Origin: an uncultured Verrucomicrobia subdivision 3 bacterium
GTDB lineage: Bacteria; Verrucomicrobiota; Verrucomicrobiia; Limisphaerales; UBA11358
Reading direction: 5' to 3'
NCBI GenBank assembly: GCA_903895255.1
Contig: CAITTG010000125.1
Location: forward strand, 1-64,000
DNA: 64,000 bases
Below the pieces are notes generated by a model. That model did no database searches. It saw only the letters and a program-made list of their open reading frames with translations, and was not told the origin of the DNA. Made by a program: the position numbers and the translations under genes. Positions 10,509-18,342 of this stretch are shown in pieces (positions within the stretch are counted from its first letter, which is position 1; each line of letters begins with the position of its first letter).

Positions 10509-11327
10509 TCAAAAGGCAACGGCCAGCGTGCGTGAAGCCAGGGCATTGGCGGAGGGGTCCAGACAGTGCCGGAGAAAATCCTCGGGGACCTGACCCGTCA
10601 GGACATACACCTTGTCCCCCACCCGCCAGCCGGCCGTGGCGTTTTGATTGAGGCGGGCAAAGACCGGTTGACCCGCAACCGGGGCGTCGGCAATGGCGGC
10701 CGCGGGGGTGACAAACAAATCCACATGATGGGAACCGGGCAGCACGAAGCAGAGCATGGAAACCGGCTGGCCATGCCAGTTCAGAATGCGACACCCCATT
10801 AAGCCGGGGGCGCGCTGAATGGCGGGAGGGAGGTCAATGTCGGCCAGGGCATGCCGGTCGGCGAGCCAGCTTTTGGCCTTGGTGAAATCGGTGCTCCTGA
10901 CATCCACATGATGGGTGTCATCCGGCGCAGCGGCGACCATGGCGCGGGTAAAGTCGGCCAGGCGGTTATCCTTGGCGGCCGGACCGAAGGAACGGTAAGC
11001 GGCCAAACCGAGGAACAGCACCAGCGCGGCCGCCACCGCCCAGACCAGCGGATTGAACCAGGTGGACAAAGACGGACGGCGGTCAGGCAGGGGCAGCGGC
11101 ACCACTTGGGGCCCCGCCAGCAGGCTCGCCTTCAAGTCAGCCGGCACGGGCACAGTCCGCAATTCGCGGCGCACGGCCGCATCCCAACGGCGCTCCTGGG
11201 CCAGCCAGGCGGCCAGTTCGGCATCGGCTTGCGCCAGGGCGAGCGCCGCAGCGAGCTGCGGGTCGGCGGCCGCCTCGTCGCCGGGGCGGGAGACTTCCAG
11301 AATTAATTTGGCTTCGTCACGGTTCAT
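10509..11327 (-). CDS. Anti-sigma factor-like transmembrane protein
   Basis: A 272-aa protein. The N-terminal cytoplasmic part (about residues 1-85) has an Ala-rich helical segment and an Arg/Glu-rich helix (WLAQERRWDAAVRREL) typical of sigma-binding regions. One transmembrane helix lies at about 93-110 (LVWAVAAALVLFLGLAAY). The periplasmic C-terminal domain carries HHVDV, CRILNWHGQPVSMLCF and HHVDLFV repeats resembling a sensor domain. It overlaps the ECF sigma gene by 4 bp (ATGA), strong context for an anti-sigma role. No HXXXCXXC zinc anti-sigma motif is present, so it would be a non-ZAS type. Confidence 0.82.
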   Translation of the reverse strand: MNRDEAKLILEVSRPGDEAAADPQLAAALALAQADAELAAWLAQERRWDAAVRRELRTVPVPADLKASLLAGPQVVPLPLPDRRPSLSTWFNPLVWAVAAALVLFLGLAAYRSFGPAAKDNRLADFTRAMVAAAPDDTHHVDVRSTDFTKAKSWLADRHALADIDLPPAIQRAPGLMGCRILNWHGQPVSMLCFVLPGSHHVDLFVTPAAAIADAPVAGQPVFARLNQNATAGWRVGDKVYVLTGQVPEDFLRHCLDPSANALASRTLAVAF

Positions 11328-11824
11328 CCGACAACTTTCTGCAACACGGCGGCCCGCAGGAACGCTTTGCCCCGCGAAATACGGGACATCACGGTCCCGA
11401 TGGGCACTTCCAAAATTTCGGCGATTTCGCGGTAGGAATGGTCTTCCAGGTAAAACAACGCGAGCGGCGCCCGGTAGGTTTCCTCCAGGCGCTGGAGGGC
11501 CGCCATCACGGTGACCCCATCCAGTTGGTTCTCCGGCGGGGCGGAAACGGCCGTCAATTCGCCCTCATCCACCAGCGAAATCTCCACCTTGGGAAATTTG
11601 TCCTCGTGCCGGCGGCGCCCGAGAAATTCACGATGCAGCGTGGTGAAAAGCCAGGACTTCACCTTCGTGCCATCCCGCAACTGGTCGCCTTTGGTGGCCC
11701 AGCGCAAAAGGGTTTGCTGGACGAGGTCGCACGCATCCGCCTCGGAACGAACGAGGCTGAGCGCAAAACGATAGAGCCCTTCGTAATGCACATTCACAAC
11801 TTCATCAAAATTCGGTCCGGCCAT
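11324..11824 (-). CDS. ECF RNA polymerase sigma factor
   Basis: A 166-aa sigma-70 family ECF factor. Region 2 (about residues 8-70) contains DLVQQTLLRWAT and KSWLFTTLHREFLGRRR. Region 4 (about 105-160) has the helix-turn-helix HSYREIAEILEVPIGTVMSRISRGKAFLR. The length is standard for ECF factors. It is the first gene of a two-gene operon with its anti-sigma and is probably autoregulated. It is divergent from rph with a 96-bp spacer. The signal it answers is unknown. Confidence 0.93.
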   Translation of the reverse strand: MAGPNFDEVVNVHYEGLYRFALSLVRSEADACDLVQQTLLRWATKGDQLRDGTKVKSWLFTTLHREFLGRRRHEDKFPKVEISLVDEGELTAVSAPPENQLDGVTVMAALQRLEETYRAPLALFYLEDHSYREIAEILEVPIGTVMSRISRGKAFLRAAVLQKVVG

Positions 11825-11920
11825 AGATAGGAGCGACGAGACGGAGGTTTATTCCATCCGGAGTAAAAGGTCCAATTTATTCGTTTTGACCCACGACCGG
11901 GGAAACTTTAACCTGCCTGC

Positions 11921-12679
11921 GTGCTAAACGAACCAGTTCCCGCGCCGTCCACGCCCCGCGCCGACGGCCGGCAAGCCCATCAATTGCGGCCCATCACCTT
12001 TCAGAACCACATCGCGCCGTACGCGGCCGGTTCCACCTTGGTCGCGTGGGGCAACACCCGGGTGATTTGCGGGGTGACCATTGAGGAAAACGTGCCGCGC
12101 TGGATGAAGGAACAGGGCGTGACCGGCGGCTGGATCACGGCGGAATACTCGATGCTCCCCTACTCCACCCTGCAGCGCAAGCAGCGGGATATTTCGAAGG
12201 GCAAACTGGACGGGCGTTCGTCGGAAATTCAACGGCTGATCGGCCGTTCCATCCGGGCGGCGATTGATTTGGAAAAAATCGGGACGCGCACGATTTGTGT
12301 GGATTGCGACGTCTTGCAGGCGGACGGCGGCACGCGGACCGCAGCCATTACCGGGGCGTGCGTGGCGCTGGCGCTGGCGATTCAAAAGCTGCAGAACAGC
12401 GGCAAGCTCACCGTGAACCCGATGCTGAACGGCGTCGCGGCGGTGAGCGTGGGCATGGTGGGCGGCCGGGCCCTGCTGGATTTGTGCTACACGGAGGATG
12501 TGGCGGCGGCGGTGGACCTGAATCTGGTGATGAATGCCCGGGGAGAATTTATTGAGATCCAAGGCACCGGTGAGGAAGCCACGTTCACCGAGACGCAACT
12601 GGAGGAACTGCTGGCCTTGGGCAAGGCGGGGGTCCGCGAATTGCTGGCCGCGCAACAAGCCGCCATTCAACAAGGTTAA
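11921..12679 (+). CDS. rph: Ribonuclease PH
   Basis: A 252-aa phosphate-dependent 3'-5' exoribonuclease that trims tRNA 3' ends. Diagnostic segments are the ADGRQAHQLRP start, CGVTIEENVPRW, the phosphate/RNA-binding DGRSSEIQRLIGRSIRA (about residues 98-114), DCDVLQADGGTRTAAITGA (about 128-146) and a C-terminal EIQGTGEEATF. The gene uses a GTG start at 11921. The histidine phosphatase follows after 15 bp and PrmA overlaps that, so the three probably form one transcript. Confidence 0.95.
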   Translation: MLNEPVPAPSTPRADGRQAHQLRPITFQNHIAPYAAGSTLVAWGNTRVICGVTIEENVPRWMKEQGVTGGWITAEYSMLPYSTLQRKQRDISKGKLDGRSSEIQRLIGRSIRAAIDLEKIGTRTICVDCDVLQADGGTRTAAITGACVALALAIQKLQNSGKLTVNPMLNGVAAVSVGMVGGRALLDLCYTEDVAAAVDLNLVMNARGEFIEIQGTGEEATFTETQLEELLALGKAGVRELLAAQQAAIQQG

Positions 12680-12694
12680 GCCCGCACTATTCCC

Positions 12695-13360
12695 GTGACG
12701 AAACCAACCAAGAAAAAGGGCGCGGCCGCGGCAAAACCATTGCCGGCGACCCGTTTATTACTCATCCGCCATGCCGAGGTGGAAGAGAAATACCACCGGG
12801 TTTTCGGCGGCCGCATTGACATGAACCTGTCGCCGCGCGGCAAGCGGATGGCGCGCACGCTGGCCGGCTATCTGAAAAATAAAACCATTGATGCGGTTTA
12901 TGCCAGCCCGATGAAACGGGTGCAGCAAACGCTGGGCCCCTCCCTGCGCCAAGGCGCGCCTGCGCAGACCATCATGCCGGGCTTGCGGGAAATTGATTTT
13001 GGCGATTGGACCGGGTTGGGCTGGCAGGCGGTGAGCGACCGTTTCGGCTTTCAATCCCACGAATGGCTGGACCAAATTGAGCACCGGGGCGTGCCTAATG
13101 GCGAAAATGCGCGAGTTTTCCGCCAGCGGGTAGAACCATGTATCCGGGAGATCATCCAAAATCATCCCGGGCAAAATGTGGCCGTATTTTGTCATGGGGG
13201 CGTCATTCGCATGATCCTCTCCATTTTGGTGGAGTTGCCGCTGCCGAAAACCAATTCCTTTGAAATTGAGTATGCGAGCATCACCCAGGTGGCGATTCAT
13301 CCGCACATGGCGGAGATTGAACTGATGAATTTCACCCCGTGGCGGGACTTGGTTGGATGA
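12695..13360 (+). CDS. Histidine phosphatase (phosphoglycerate-mutase superfamily)
   Basis: A 221-aa protein, GTG start at 12695. The RHG-type motif is LLIRHAEVEEKY (about residues 22-33) with the phosphoacceptor His; the acid is in REIDFGDWTG (about 97), and the second catalytic His is in VAVFCHGGVIRM (about 163-174). The architecture matches the alpha-ribazole phosphatase/PhoE/GpmB-like branch 1. Substrate not identifiable. It lies in an operon between rph and prmA; its stop overlaps the prmA start (ATGA). Confidence 0.88.
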   Translation: MTKPTKKKGAAAAKPLPATRLLLIRHAEVEEKYHRVFGGRIDMNLSPRGKRMARTLAGYLKNKTIDAVYASPMKRVQQTLGPSLRQGAPAQTIMPGLREIDFGDWTGLGWQAVSDRFGFQSHEWLDQIEHRGVPNGENARVFRQRVEPCIREIIQNHPGQNVAVFCHGGVIRMILSILVELPLPKTNSFEIEYASITQVAIHPHMAEIELMNFTPWRDLVG

Positions 13361-14265
13361 AAACGAAAACCCTTTGGCGAATTTCGGTGGCCACCACTCT
13401 GGAAGCGGAGGACGCGGTGGCGGCACTGCTGGAACGTTTGCTGGGCGAAGCCCCCTCCAGTTATTTTGATTTGGAACTGCAGGCCAGCCTGGTGAGCGTT
13501 TACCTTCAGCAACCGGGAGCGCCAACGCCGGCGGTGCGCCGCAGCCTTCGCGCGGGGATGGCGGAGATTCAGGCCTGCGGACTGGCCGTGGGATCGGGCC
13601 GGATCAGCATTGAGCGGGTCCGCAAGGAAGATTGGGCGGAATCGTGGAAACGTCATTTCAAGCCGCTGGAAATCGGGCGGTCGCTGTTGATCAAACCCAG
13701 TTGGAGCCGGCGGCGCCCGAAAAAAGATCAGGCGGTGGTGATTTTAGATCCGAGCTTGAGCTTTGGCACCGGCCAGCACGCCACCACTTCATTTTGCCTC
13801 AGTGAGGTCGCCCATTATGCGGGAAAAGGTGCAGTCCGGTCATTTTTGGACATCGGAACTGGTTCCGGGATACTCGCGATTGCCGCCGCCAAGCTCAATT
13901 ATCAGCCCATTTTTGCGTTTGATTTCGACCCAGATTCCGTCCGCGTGGCCCGGGTGAACGCGCAAACGAACCACGTTTTTAAAAAAATCCAGCTCACCCA
14001 GGACGATGCCACAAGGCTCCCGTTGCGTCCAAAGAGGCGGTTTGATTTGGTATGCGCGAACTTAATTTCCAACCTGCTGGTGGCGGAACGAAAACGCATT
14101 GTGGCCCAATTAAATCAGGGTGGCACGCTGGTATTGGCCGGTATTTTAAAAACGGAATTTGCGATGGTGCAGGCGGCGTTTGCCGGGTTGGGCTGGGAGT
14201 TGATGAACACCGAAGTGCTCAACGAATGGCAGTCCGGATCGTTCCGGGCCCAAAAAAAAGATTGA
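13357..14265 (+). CDS. prmA: Ribosomal protein L11 methyltransferase
   Basis: A 302-aa protein. The family signature FGTGQHATTSFCL (about residues 138-150) precedes SAM motif I LDIGTGSGILAIAAAKL (about 165-181), then FDFDPDSV and the NPPY-like CANLISN motif near 235. PrmA trimethylates lysines and the N-terminus of ribosomal protein L11. The N-terminal third (EDWAESWKRHFKP near residue 92) matches the substrate-recognition domain linker. The ATG at 13357 overlaps the phosphatase stop, indicating translational coupling. Confidence 0.93.
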   Translation: MKTKTLWRISVATTLEAEDAVAALLERLLGEAPSSYFDLELQASLVSVYLQQPGAPTPAVRRSLRAGMAEIQACGLAVGSGRISIERVRKEDWAESWKRHFKPLEIGRSLLIKPSWSRRRPKKDQAVVILDPSLSFGTGQHATTSFCLSEVAHYAGKGAVRSFLDIGTGSGILAIAAAKLNYQPIFAFDFDPDSVRVARVNAQTNHVFKKIQLTQDDATRLPLRPKRRFDLVCANLISNLLVAERKRIVAQLNQGGTLVLAGILKTEFAMVQAAFAGLGWELMNTEVLNEWQSGSFRAQKKD

Positions 14266-14385
14266 ACATTTTTAAATTTGGGCGAGTCTGATTTGTAACG
14301 AATCGGTTACAAACCCGAGACGAGTTGATGGCGGGTTGGCACGGTTTCCGCTATCAAGACAGTGCGAAAGGACGAAAGTAAACTT

Positions 14386-14550
14386 ATGATTAAAACCATC
14401 GAAGCCATGAGTGAAGCCATCCGTAACCCGAAGCATCCGTTCCGCAAGACTGAAAACACCCCCAAGAAGGCGCTCAAAAACCGTCATGAACGCCGCAAAA
14501 TCAAGGAATATCTCCATCTGGGAGACTGGATGTCTGAAGAAATGGCGTAA
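14386..14550 (+). CDS. Small basic hypothetical protein
   Basis: A 54-aa ORF, rich in Lys, Arg and Glu, predicted helical, with KKALKNRHERRKIKEYL in the centre and an acidic tail GDWMSEEMA. A purine-rich AAAGGACGAAAG lies 10-20 bp upstream of the ATG, a plausible ribosome binding site; a GTG at 14362 would add eight residues. No family recognised. It stands alone between prmA and the rpsR terminator. Confidence 0.5.
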   Translation: MIKTIEAMSEAIRNPKHPFRKTENTPKKALKNRHERRKIKEYLHLGDWMSEEMA

Positions 14551-14658
14551 GCAACTGCGCCGCTATTTGGACGGTTCCAACTGAACATTTATAGAATTGG
14601 GAGGGAATCCCAATTCATCCTCCGCTCTGAGCCGTTAGCTGCGGACAGTATAAACGTT

Positions 14659-14706
14659 GGAAAAATTAAATCCCGCCGGCGGACCATTGAAGTCAGCCGG
14701 CGGGAT
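14659..14706 (-). terminator. Rho-independent terminator of the dksA-rpmG-rpsR operon
   Basis: A perfect 11-bp inverted repeat (ATCCCGCCGGC at 14670-14680 and GCCGGCGGGAT at 14696-14706) lies 16 bp past the rpsR stop. On the minus strand it is followed by TTTAATTTTT, as expected for intrinsic termination of the ribosomal-protein transcript. Confidence 0.85.
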
Positions 14707-14721
14707 CAAGGAAAAAGTCAC

Positions 14722-14982
14722 TTACTTCATCAACAACATCTGGCGAGCGCGTTTTATGGCGGTCGTCATCCGGCGCTGGTAGTGGGCCGGGAGGCCGGTA
14801 TATTTGCGGGGTAAAATGCGGCCCTGGTCGGTGACGAACTGGCGCAGCAAATTAATGTTTTTGAAGTCCAGCGCGTCCTCGGTAAAGTCGATTTTCGGCT
14901 TCTGACGGGGCGTGCGGGCTTCGGTGGTGCGGCCCTTACCGCCACGGCGGTCGGACTTCTCGGTATTGGTCTTGCGGGGCAT
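14722..14982 (-). CDS. rpsR: 30S ribosomal protein S18
   Basis: An 86-aa protein with the S18 core: YTGLPAHYQRRMTTAIKRAR near the C-terminus and DFKNINLLRQFVTDQGRI before it. It binds 16S rRNA next to S6 in the small-subunit platform. It has no cysteine, so it is the non-zinc form. Last gene of dksA-rpmG-rpsR, 2 bp after the rpmG stop, ahead of a hairpin terminator. The usual partner rpsF is not adjacent. Confidence 0.96.
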   Translation of the reverse strand: MPRKTNTEKSDRRGGKGRTTEARTPRQKPKIDFTEDALDFKNINLLRQFVTDQGRILPRKYTGLPAHYQRRMTTAIKRARQMLLMK

Positions 14983-14984
14983 AA

Positions 14985-15152
14985 TTACTTGATTTCCTTG
15001 TGAACCGTGTGACGGCGCAGGGCGGGATTATACTTCTTAATCTCGAGCTTGTCCGTCTTCAATTTTTTGTTGCGGGTGGTGGTGTAGCGGGAAGGAGATT
15101 TGGCCTCCTTGCGGGCTTCCGTGCATTCAATGGTGATGATTTCGCGCGCCAT
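14985..15152 (-). CDS. rpmG: 50S ribosomal protein L33
   Basis: A 55-aa protein starting [17 protein letters not shown], with [20 protein letters not shown] and [10 protein letters not shown], all characteristic of L33. Only a single Cys remains of the four zinc ligands found in C+ L33 proteins, so this is the zinc-independent form. It sits between dksA (3 bp upstream) and rpsR (2 bp downstream), clearly one operon. Confidence 0.93.
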   Translation of the reverse strand: MAREIITIECTEARKEAKSPSRYTTTRNKKLKTDKLEIKKYNPALRRHTVHKEIK

Positions 15153-15155
15153 AAA

Positions 15156-15725
15156 TTATTCTTTTTCTTTCACTTTTTCCTCGGGTTCCTCTTCGTCGCC
15201 CTCGACTTCATTGGCCCCGGCATTGTCAATGGTTCCCAACTGACCCAACCGACGCTGGCGCAGCGCGCCATCTTTTTCCAACTGGGCCTGGGCTTCAACG
15301 GTAAAACGGGTCCAGGGAATCGCCTCAAGGCGGGCCTTGGGAATCGGCTTGTTGGTCAATTCACAAACACCGTAAACTTTTTTCTCAATGCGTTTGAGAG
15401 CCTCTTCAATTTCATAAACCGCGTCCTGGTCGGACGAGAGGAGGCTGAGGGCAAAATCACGGTCAAAATTATCGGTGCCGGAATCGGCCATGTGCAGGCT
15501 GTAACCCGGCATTTCCTGAGCGGATTCCTTGGCCAAACCGCTCATTTGATTGAGCAACTGATCGCGCAACTGCACGAGGTTGTCGTAATAACCCTGCCAT
15601 TCGGGCTTGACCTTCTTGGTCTCAGCCACCGCATTGGTCCGGGCAATCGCTCGGCCCAGAATGGAATCAGCCGTTGCCATCGCCTGGGGGCGGGTGGGCT
15701 TGGTTTCTTTTTTCTTCGCGGTCAC
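15156..15725 (-). CDS. DksA/TraR-family protein with degenerate zinc finger
   Basis: A 189-aa protein. A Lys/Thr-rich N-terminus is followed by a long helical region (about residues 40-115) containing ADSGTDNFDRDFAL and EIEEALKRIEKKVYGVCE, the DksA/TraR coiled-coil and finger entry. The finger KPIPKARLEAIPW keeps the family backbone, but only the first of the four canonical cysteines is present. The acidic tail (EGDEEEPEEK) is unusual. DksA-type proteins bind RNA polymerase in the secondary channel and tune rRNA and stress promoters. It is the first gene of an operon with rpmG and rpsR, linking it to ribosome synthesis. Confidence 0.85.
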   Translation of the reverse strand: MTAKKKETKPTRPQAMATADSILGRAIARTNAVAETKKVKPEWQGYYDNLVQLRDQLLNQMSGLAKESAQEMPGYSLHMADSGTDNFDRDFALSLLSSDQDAVYEIEEALKRIEKKVYGVCELTNKPIPKARLEAIPWTRFTVEAQAQLEKDGALRQRRLGQLGTIDNAGANEVEGDEEEPEEKVKEKE

Positions 15726-15913
15726 GTTATTAATCTTAAATTCAACTAAAATTGCCTAAAATCCGAAAAATCAGCCATAACTTTTCAGGGGACTCAATAT
15801 CCCACCAGAGTTAAGGGCGTGCGAATGTAGCAAAATGCCGGGGTTTAGCCAGCAAAATCTTTTAAAATTTTGACTGGCACGGGCAATCCCGACGGCCAGG
15901 CGGGCGGACAGGC

Positions 15914-16738
15914 TCAGCCTTTTTCGATGCAGGCGTAGGCATTGTGGTTGTGGATGCTTTCGAAATTCTCGGCTTCCACTTTGTACCAGCTCAGGCGGCG
16001 GTCGGCGTTGAGCTTGAGGGCGACGTTGCGGACGAGGTCTTCGACGAAGACGGGGTTTTCGTAGGCGCGCTCGGTGACGGCTTTTTCGTCCTGGCGCTTG
16101 AGGAGGGCGTAGAGTTCGGAGCTGGCGGAGCTTTCGATGATGCCGATCAATTCCTCGATCCAGACGGATTTGGTGGAACGGACGGCCACGGTGACCAGGC
16201 CGCGCTGGTTGTGCGCGCCATAACGGGAGATGGCCTTGGAACAGGGGCAGAGGGTGGTGACGTGGGCTTTGACGGTGAGGACGAAGTCGATTTCATTGCC
16301 ACAGGCGGCGGCATCGAAGCGGGCGACGTAGTCCATGAGGCTCTCGCGCCGGGAGACGGGCGAGGTTTTGGTCATGAAAAAGGGGAATTCGAGTTCCAGG
16401 TGGGAGGTGGCGGATTTGAGCTTTTCCTGGAGGGACATCAGGATTTCCGAGATATTTTCGACGTGGATGACGGCGCCATGGGCATTGAGGACTTCCACGA
16501 AGCGGCTCATGTGGGTGCCTTTGAACTCCTTGGGCAGATCCACGAACATGCCGATGGTGGCCACGGTGTTTTGAATGGTCCGGGCACGGTCCTGCACCTG
16601 AATGGGGAAGCGCAGTCCGCGCACGCCGACTTTGTCGATGCGCAGCTCGCGGTGGTCGCGCTCGCTCTGCTTGTCGTCCAGCTTGACCCGGACGGGCTTG
16701 GCGCGGCGGGCGGCAGCTTGGCGGCTGATTTTTAACAT
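15914..16738 (-). CDS. folE2: GTP cyclohydrolase IB
   Basis: A 274-aa protein of the FolE2/DUF198 family, which converts GTP to dihydroneopterin triphosphate in folate or queuosine precursor synthesis. The signature TTLCPCSKAIS..YGAHNQRG (about residues 160-178), with the catalytic Cys, and ESSASSELYALLKR near 205 identify it. FolE2 tolerates metals other than zinc, unlike the classical FolE. It is monocistronic, 188 bp upstream of the dksA operon in the same direction. No convincing Zur palindrome was found upstream, only an isolated GTTATATTA near the start. Confidence 0.95.
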   Translation of the reverse strand: MLKISRQAAARRAKPVRVKLDDKQSERDHRELRIDKVGVRGLRFPIQVQDRARTIQNTVATIGMFVDLPKEFKGTHMSRFVEVLNAHGAVIHVENISEILMSLQEKLKSATSHLELEFPFFMTKTSPVSRRESLMDYVARFDAAACGNEIDFVLTVKAHVTTLCPCSKAISRYGAHNQRGLVTVAVRSTKSVWIEELIGIIESSASSELYALLKRQDEKAVTERAYENPVFVEDLVRNVALKLNADRRLSWYKVEAENFESIHNHNAYACIEKG

Positions 16739-16815
16739 GGAGTTATATTAGCAGAACTTGGGATGTTTGCAAAAAGTTCTTTGACTTGGGGCGGTGGCTG
16801 GATTATTCCGGCAGC

Positions 16816-17748
16816 ATGAAATGGTGGTGCCGGGGAGTTACCAGCTTGATGTTCATCTCGTTATGGACGGTGGCCATGACCAGCCATGCGGAAGTCTTTC
16901 GCGTGGCCACGTATAATGTGGAGAATTATCTGGATGTGCCCACTTATACCCGGCCGCGTATTAAATCGCCGGAGGCGCGGGCGAAGGTGCGGGAGTCCAT
17001 CCACGCGATGCATCCGGACGTGCTGGCGCTGGAGGAGATGGGGACGACGAATGCGCTGCTGGAATTGCGGGCGGCGCTCAAGGCGGAGGGGCTGGATTAT
17101 CCCTACTGGGAGCAGGTGAGCGGGTTCGACACGAACATCCATGTGGCGATTCTCAGCAAGCTGCCGATCGTGGCGCGGCGGCCACACACGAATGAGACGT
17201 TTGTGCTGGATGGCCGGAGTTTCGCGGTGAGCCGGGGGTTTGCGGAGGTGGATTTGCGGGTGGGGACTAATTTCACCTTTACGTTGATGGCGGCGCATTT
17301 GAAATCGCGACGGCCGGTGCCGGATGCGGATGAGGCGGAGGAACGGTTGGGGGAGGCGAAGGTGTTGCGGGGGATTATAGATGAGCGCTTGCACGCGGAC
17401 CCGGATTTGCCGTTGATCGTGTTGGGGGACCTGAATGATGTGAAGGACGCGGCGTCCACGCGGGCGCTCATGGGCCGGGGCAAATACCGGCTGGTGGACA
17501 CGCGTCCGGCGGAGCGCAACGGCGACACGGCGCCGGGCACGAGTGCGCGGGTGGAACCGCGGGATATTACGTGGACGGAGTATTTTGCGAAGGAGGACAG
17601 TTATTCCCGGATTGATTACATCTTGCTGAGCAGAGCGATGGCGGAGCATTGGGTGCCGCAGGAGACGTATGTGGTGGCGCTGCCGAATTGGGGGGTGGGG
17701 TCGGATCACCGGCCGATTGTGGCGGGATTTGAAACGAGAATGAGGTAG
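16816..17748 (+). CDS. Secreted endonuclease/exonuclease/phosphatase-fold protein
   Basis: A 310-aa protein with a signal peptide (hydrophobic LMFISLWTVAMTSHA, cleavage before EVF). EEP-superfamily motifs: VATYNVENYLD at the start of the mature domain, the metal-binding Glu in LALEEMGT (about residue 76), AAHLKS near 163, the GDLND motif (about 206) and the catalytic GSDHRPI at the C-terminus. The family includes DNase I, sphingomyelinase and inositol phosphatases; the periplasmic substrate here is unknown. The start at 16816 was chosen for the signal peptide; 16786 would add ten residues. Confidence 0.88.
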   Translation: MKWWCRGVTSLMFISLWTVAMTSHAEVFRVATYNVENYLDVPTYTRPRIKSPEARAKVRESIHAMHPDVLALEEMGTTNALLELRAALKAEGLDYPYWEQVSGFDTNIHVAILSKLPIVARRPHTNETFVLDGRSFAVSRGFAEVDLRVGTNFTFTLMAAHLKSRRPVPDADEAEERLGEAKVLRGIIDERLHADPDLPLIVLGDLNDVKDAASTRALMGRGKYRLVDTRPAERNGDTAPGTSARVEPRDITWTEYFAKEDSYSRIDYILLSRAMAEHWVPQETYVVALPNWGVGSDHRPIVAGFETRMR

Positions 17749-17833
17749 GAGAAGGCAGGCGCGGGGCGCGAGGCTCGGGGCGCGGGGCACAAGACGGATT
17801 TGCCACAAGGGAACGCCAAGTCGAAACCATTTA

Positions 17834-17877
17834 TTTCAACCGCAGATGGACGCAGATGGACGCAGATAAAAACGGGA
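17834..17877. repeat. Family A repeat, single arm
   Basis: ATTTCAACCGCAGATGGACG followed by further units of the 10-bp period and AAAACGGG. It is identical in its core to the left arm of the full elements at 17978 and 51340, but no matching right arm follows closely. Confidence 0.8.
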
Positions 17878-17906
17878 GGGACAGCATGGATAGCCGCCGC
17901 AAAAGC

Positions 17907-18027
17907 GAGAGGGAGGATTTTAAGCTCCAAGCACCAACCGCCAAGCTCCAATGAATCATCAAATTCCAAATTTCAATAGCCGGAACAATTCATTTCAACC
18001 GCAGATGGACGCAGATGGACGCAGATA
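17907..18027. repeat. 121-bp direct repeat, copy 1
   Basis: The segment from GAGAGGGAGGATTTTAAGCT to the last CGCAGATA recurs at 19288-19408 with two mismatches in 121 bp (CATC here, TTTC there, around the centre). The two copies bracket the rluA gene. The distal part of each copy is the left arm of a family A repeat. Confidence 0.9.
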
Positions 18028-18173
18028 AAAACGGGGGAGAGCAAGGGTTTGGTTCGTGTTTGATAGAGAACCAGTTGGGGTGCCTATTTTTTAACGTTTT
18101 CGCCCTTTCCCGATCTGCGGTTATCTGCGGTTATCTGAGGTTAAACTCTCTTTGTAACAGCATCGTTCCGGCT
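17978..18173. repeat. Family A element, full length (MITE-like)
   Basis: About 196 bp. The left arm starts AGCCGGAACAATTCATTTCA and runs into three 10-bp CGCAGATGGA units. The right arm is the inverse: GATCTGCGGTTATCTGCGGT, then CGTTCCGGCT at the end. The interior matches the interior of the copy at 51340-51535. There is no ORF, so it would be non-autonomous. Confidence 0.82.
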
Positions 18174-18278
18174 AGAGCATTTCCATAAATGCTGTAGCGC
18201 AGCGTTGGGAACCCTGCGGGAATCGTTCTTTTGGGTTTTTGGCTTCGCAGCGCTACATCATTTCTGTCAATGCTCTAA
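18173..18278. repeat. Family B palindromic element
   Basis: An imperfect inverted repeat about 106 bp long: TAGAGCATTTCCATAAATGC at the left and, inverted, TTAGAGCATTGACAGAAATG at the right, with GTAGCGC/GCGCTAC inside each arm. It directly abuts the right end of the family A element. An isolated right arm recurs at 51536 and a degenerate left arm at 39723. Confidence 0.78.
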
Positions 18279-18342
18279 GTTCGCAATGGATGATGGGGAA
18301 GGGCGAAAGGGGCGAAAACGGGAAGCTTTTGAACTGGTTGGG

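Noticed and set aside
17834-18027. Possible CRISPR array from repeated CGCAGATGGA units
   Set aside because: Units are 10 bp, contiguous, only three per block and without spacers; blocks are parts of inverted-arm elements and no cas gene is present.
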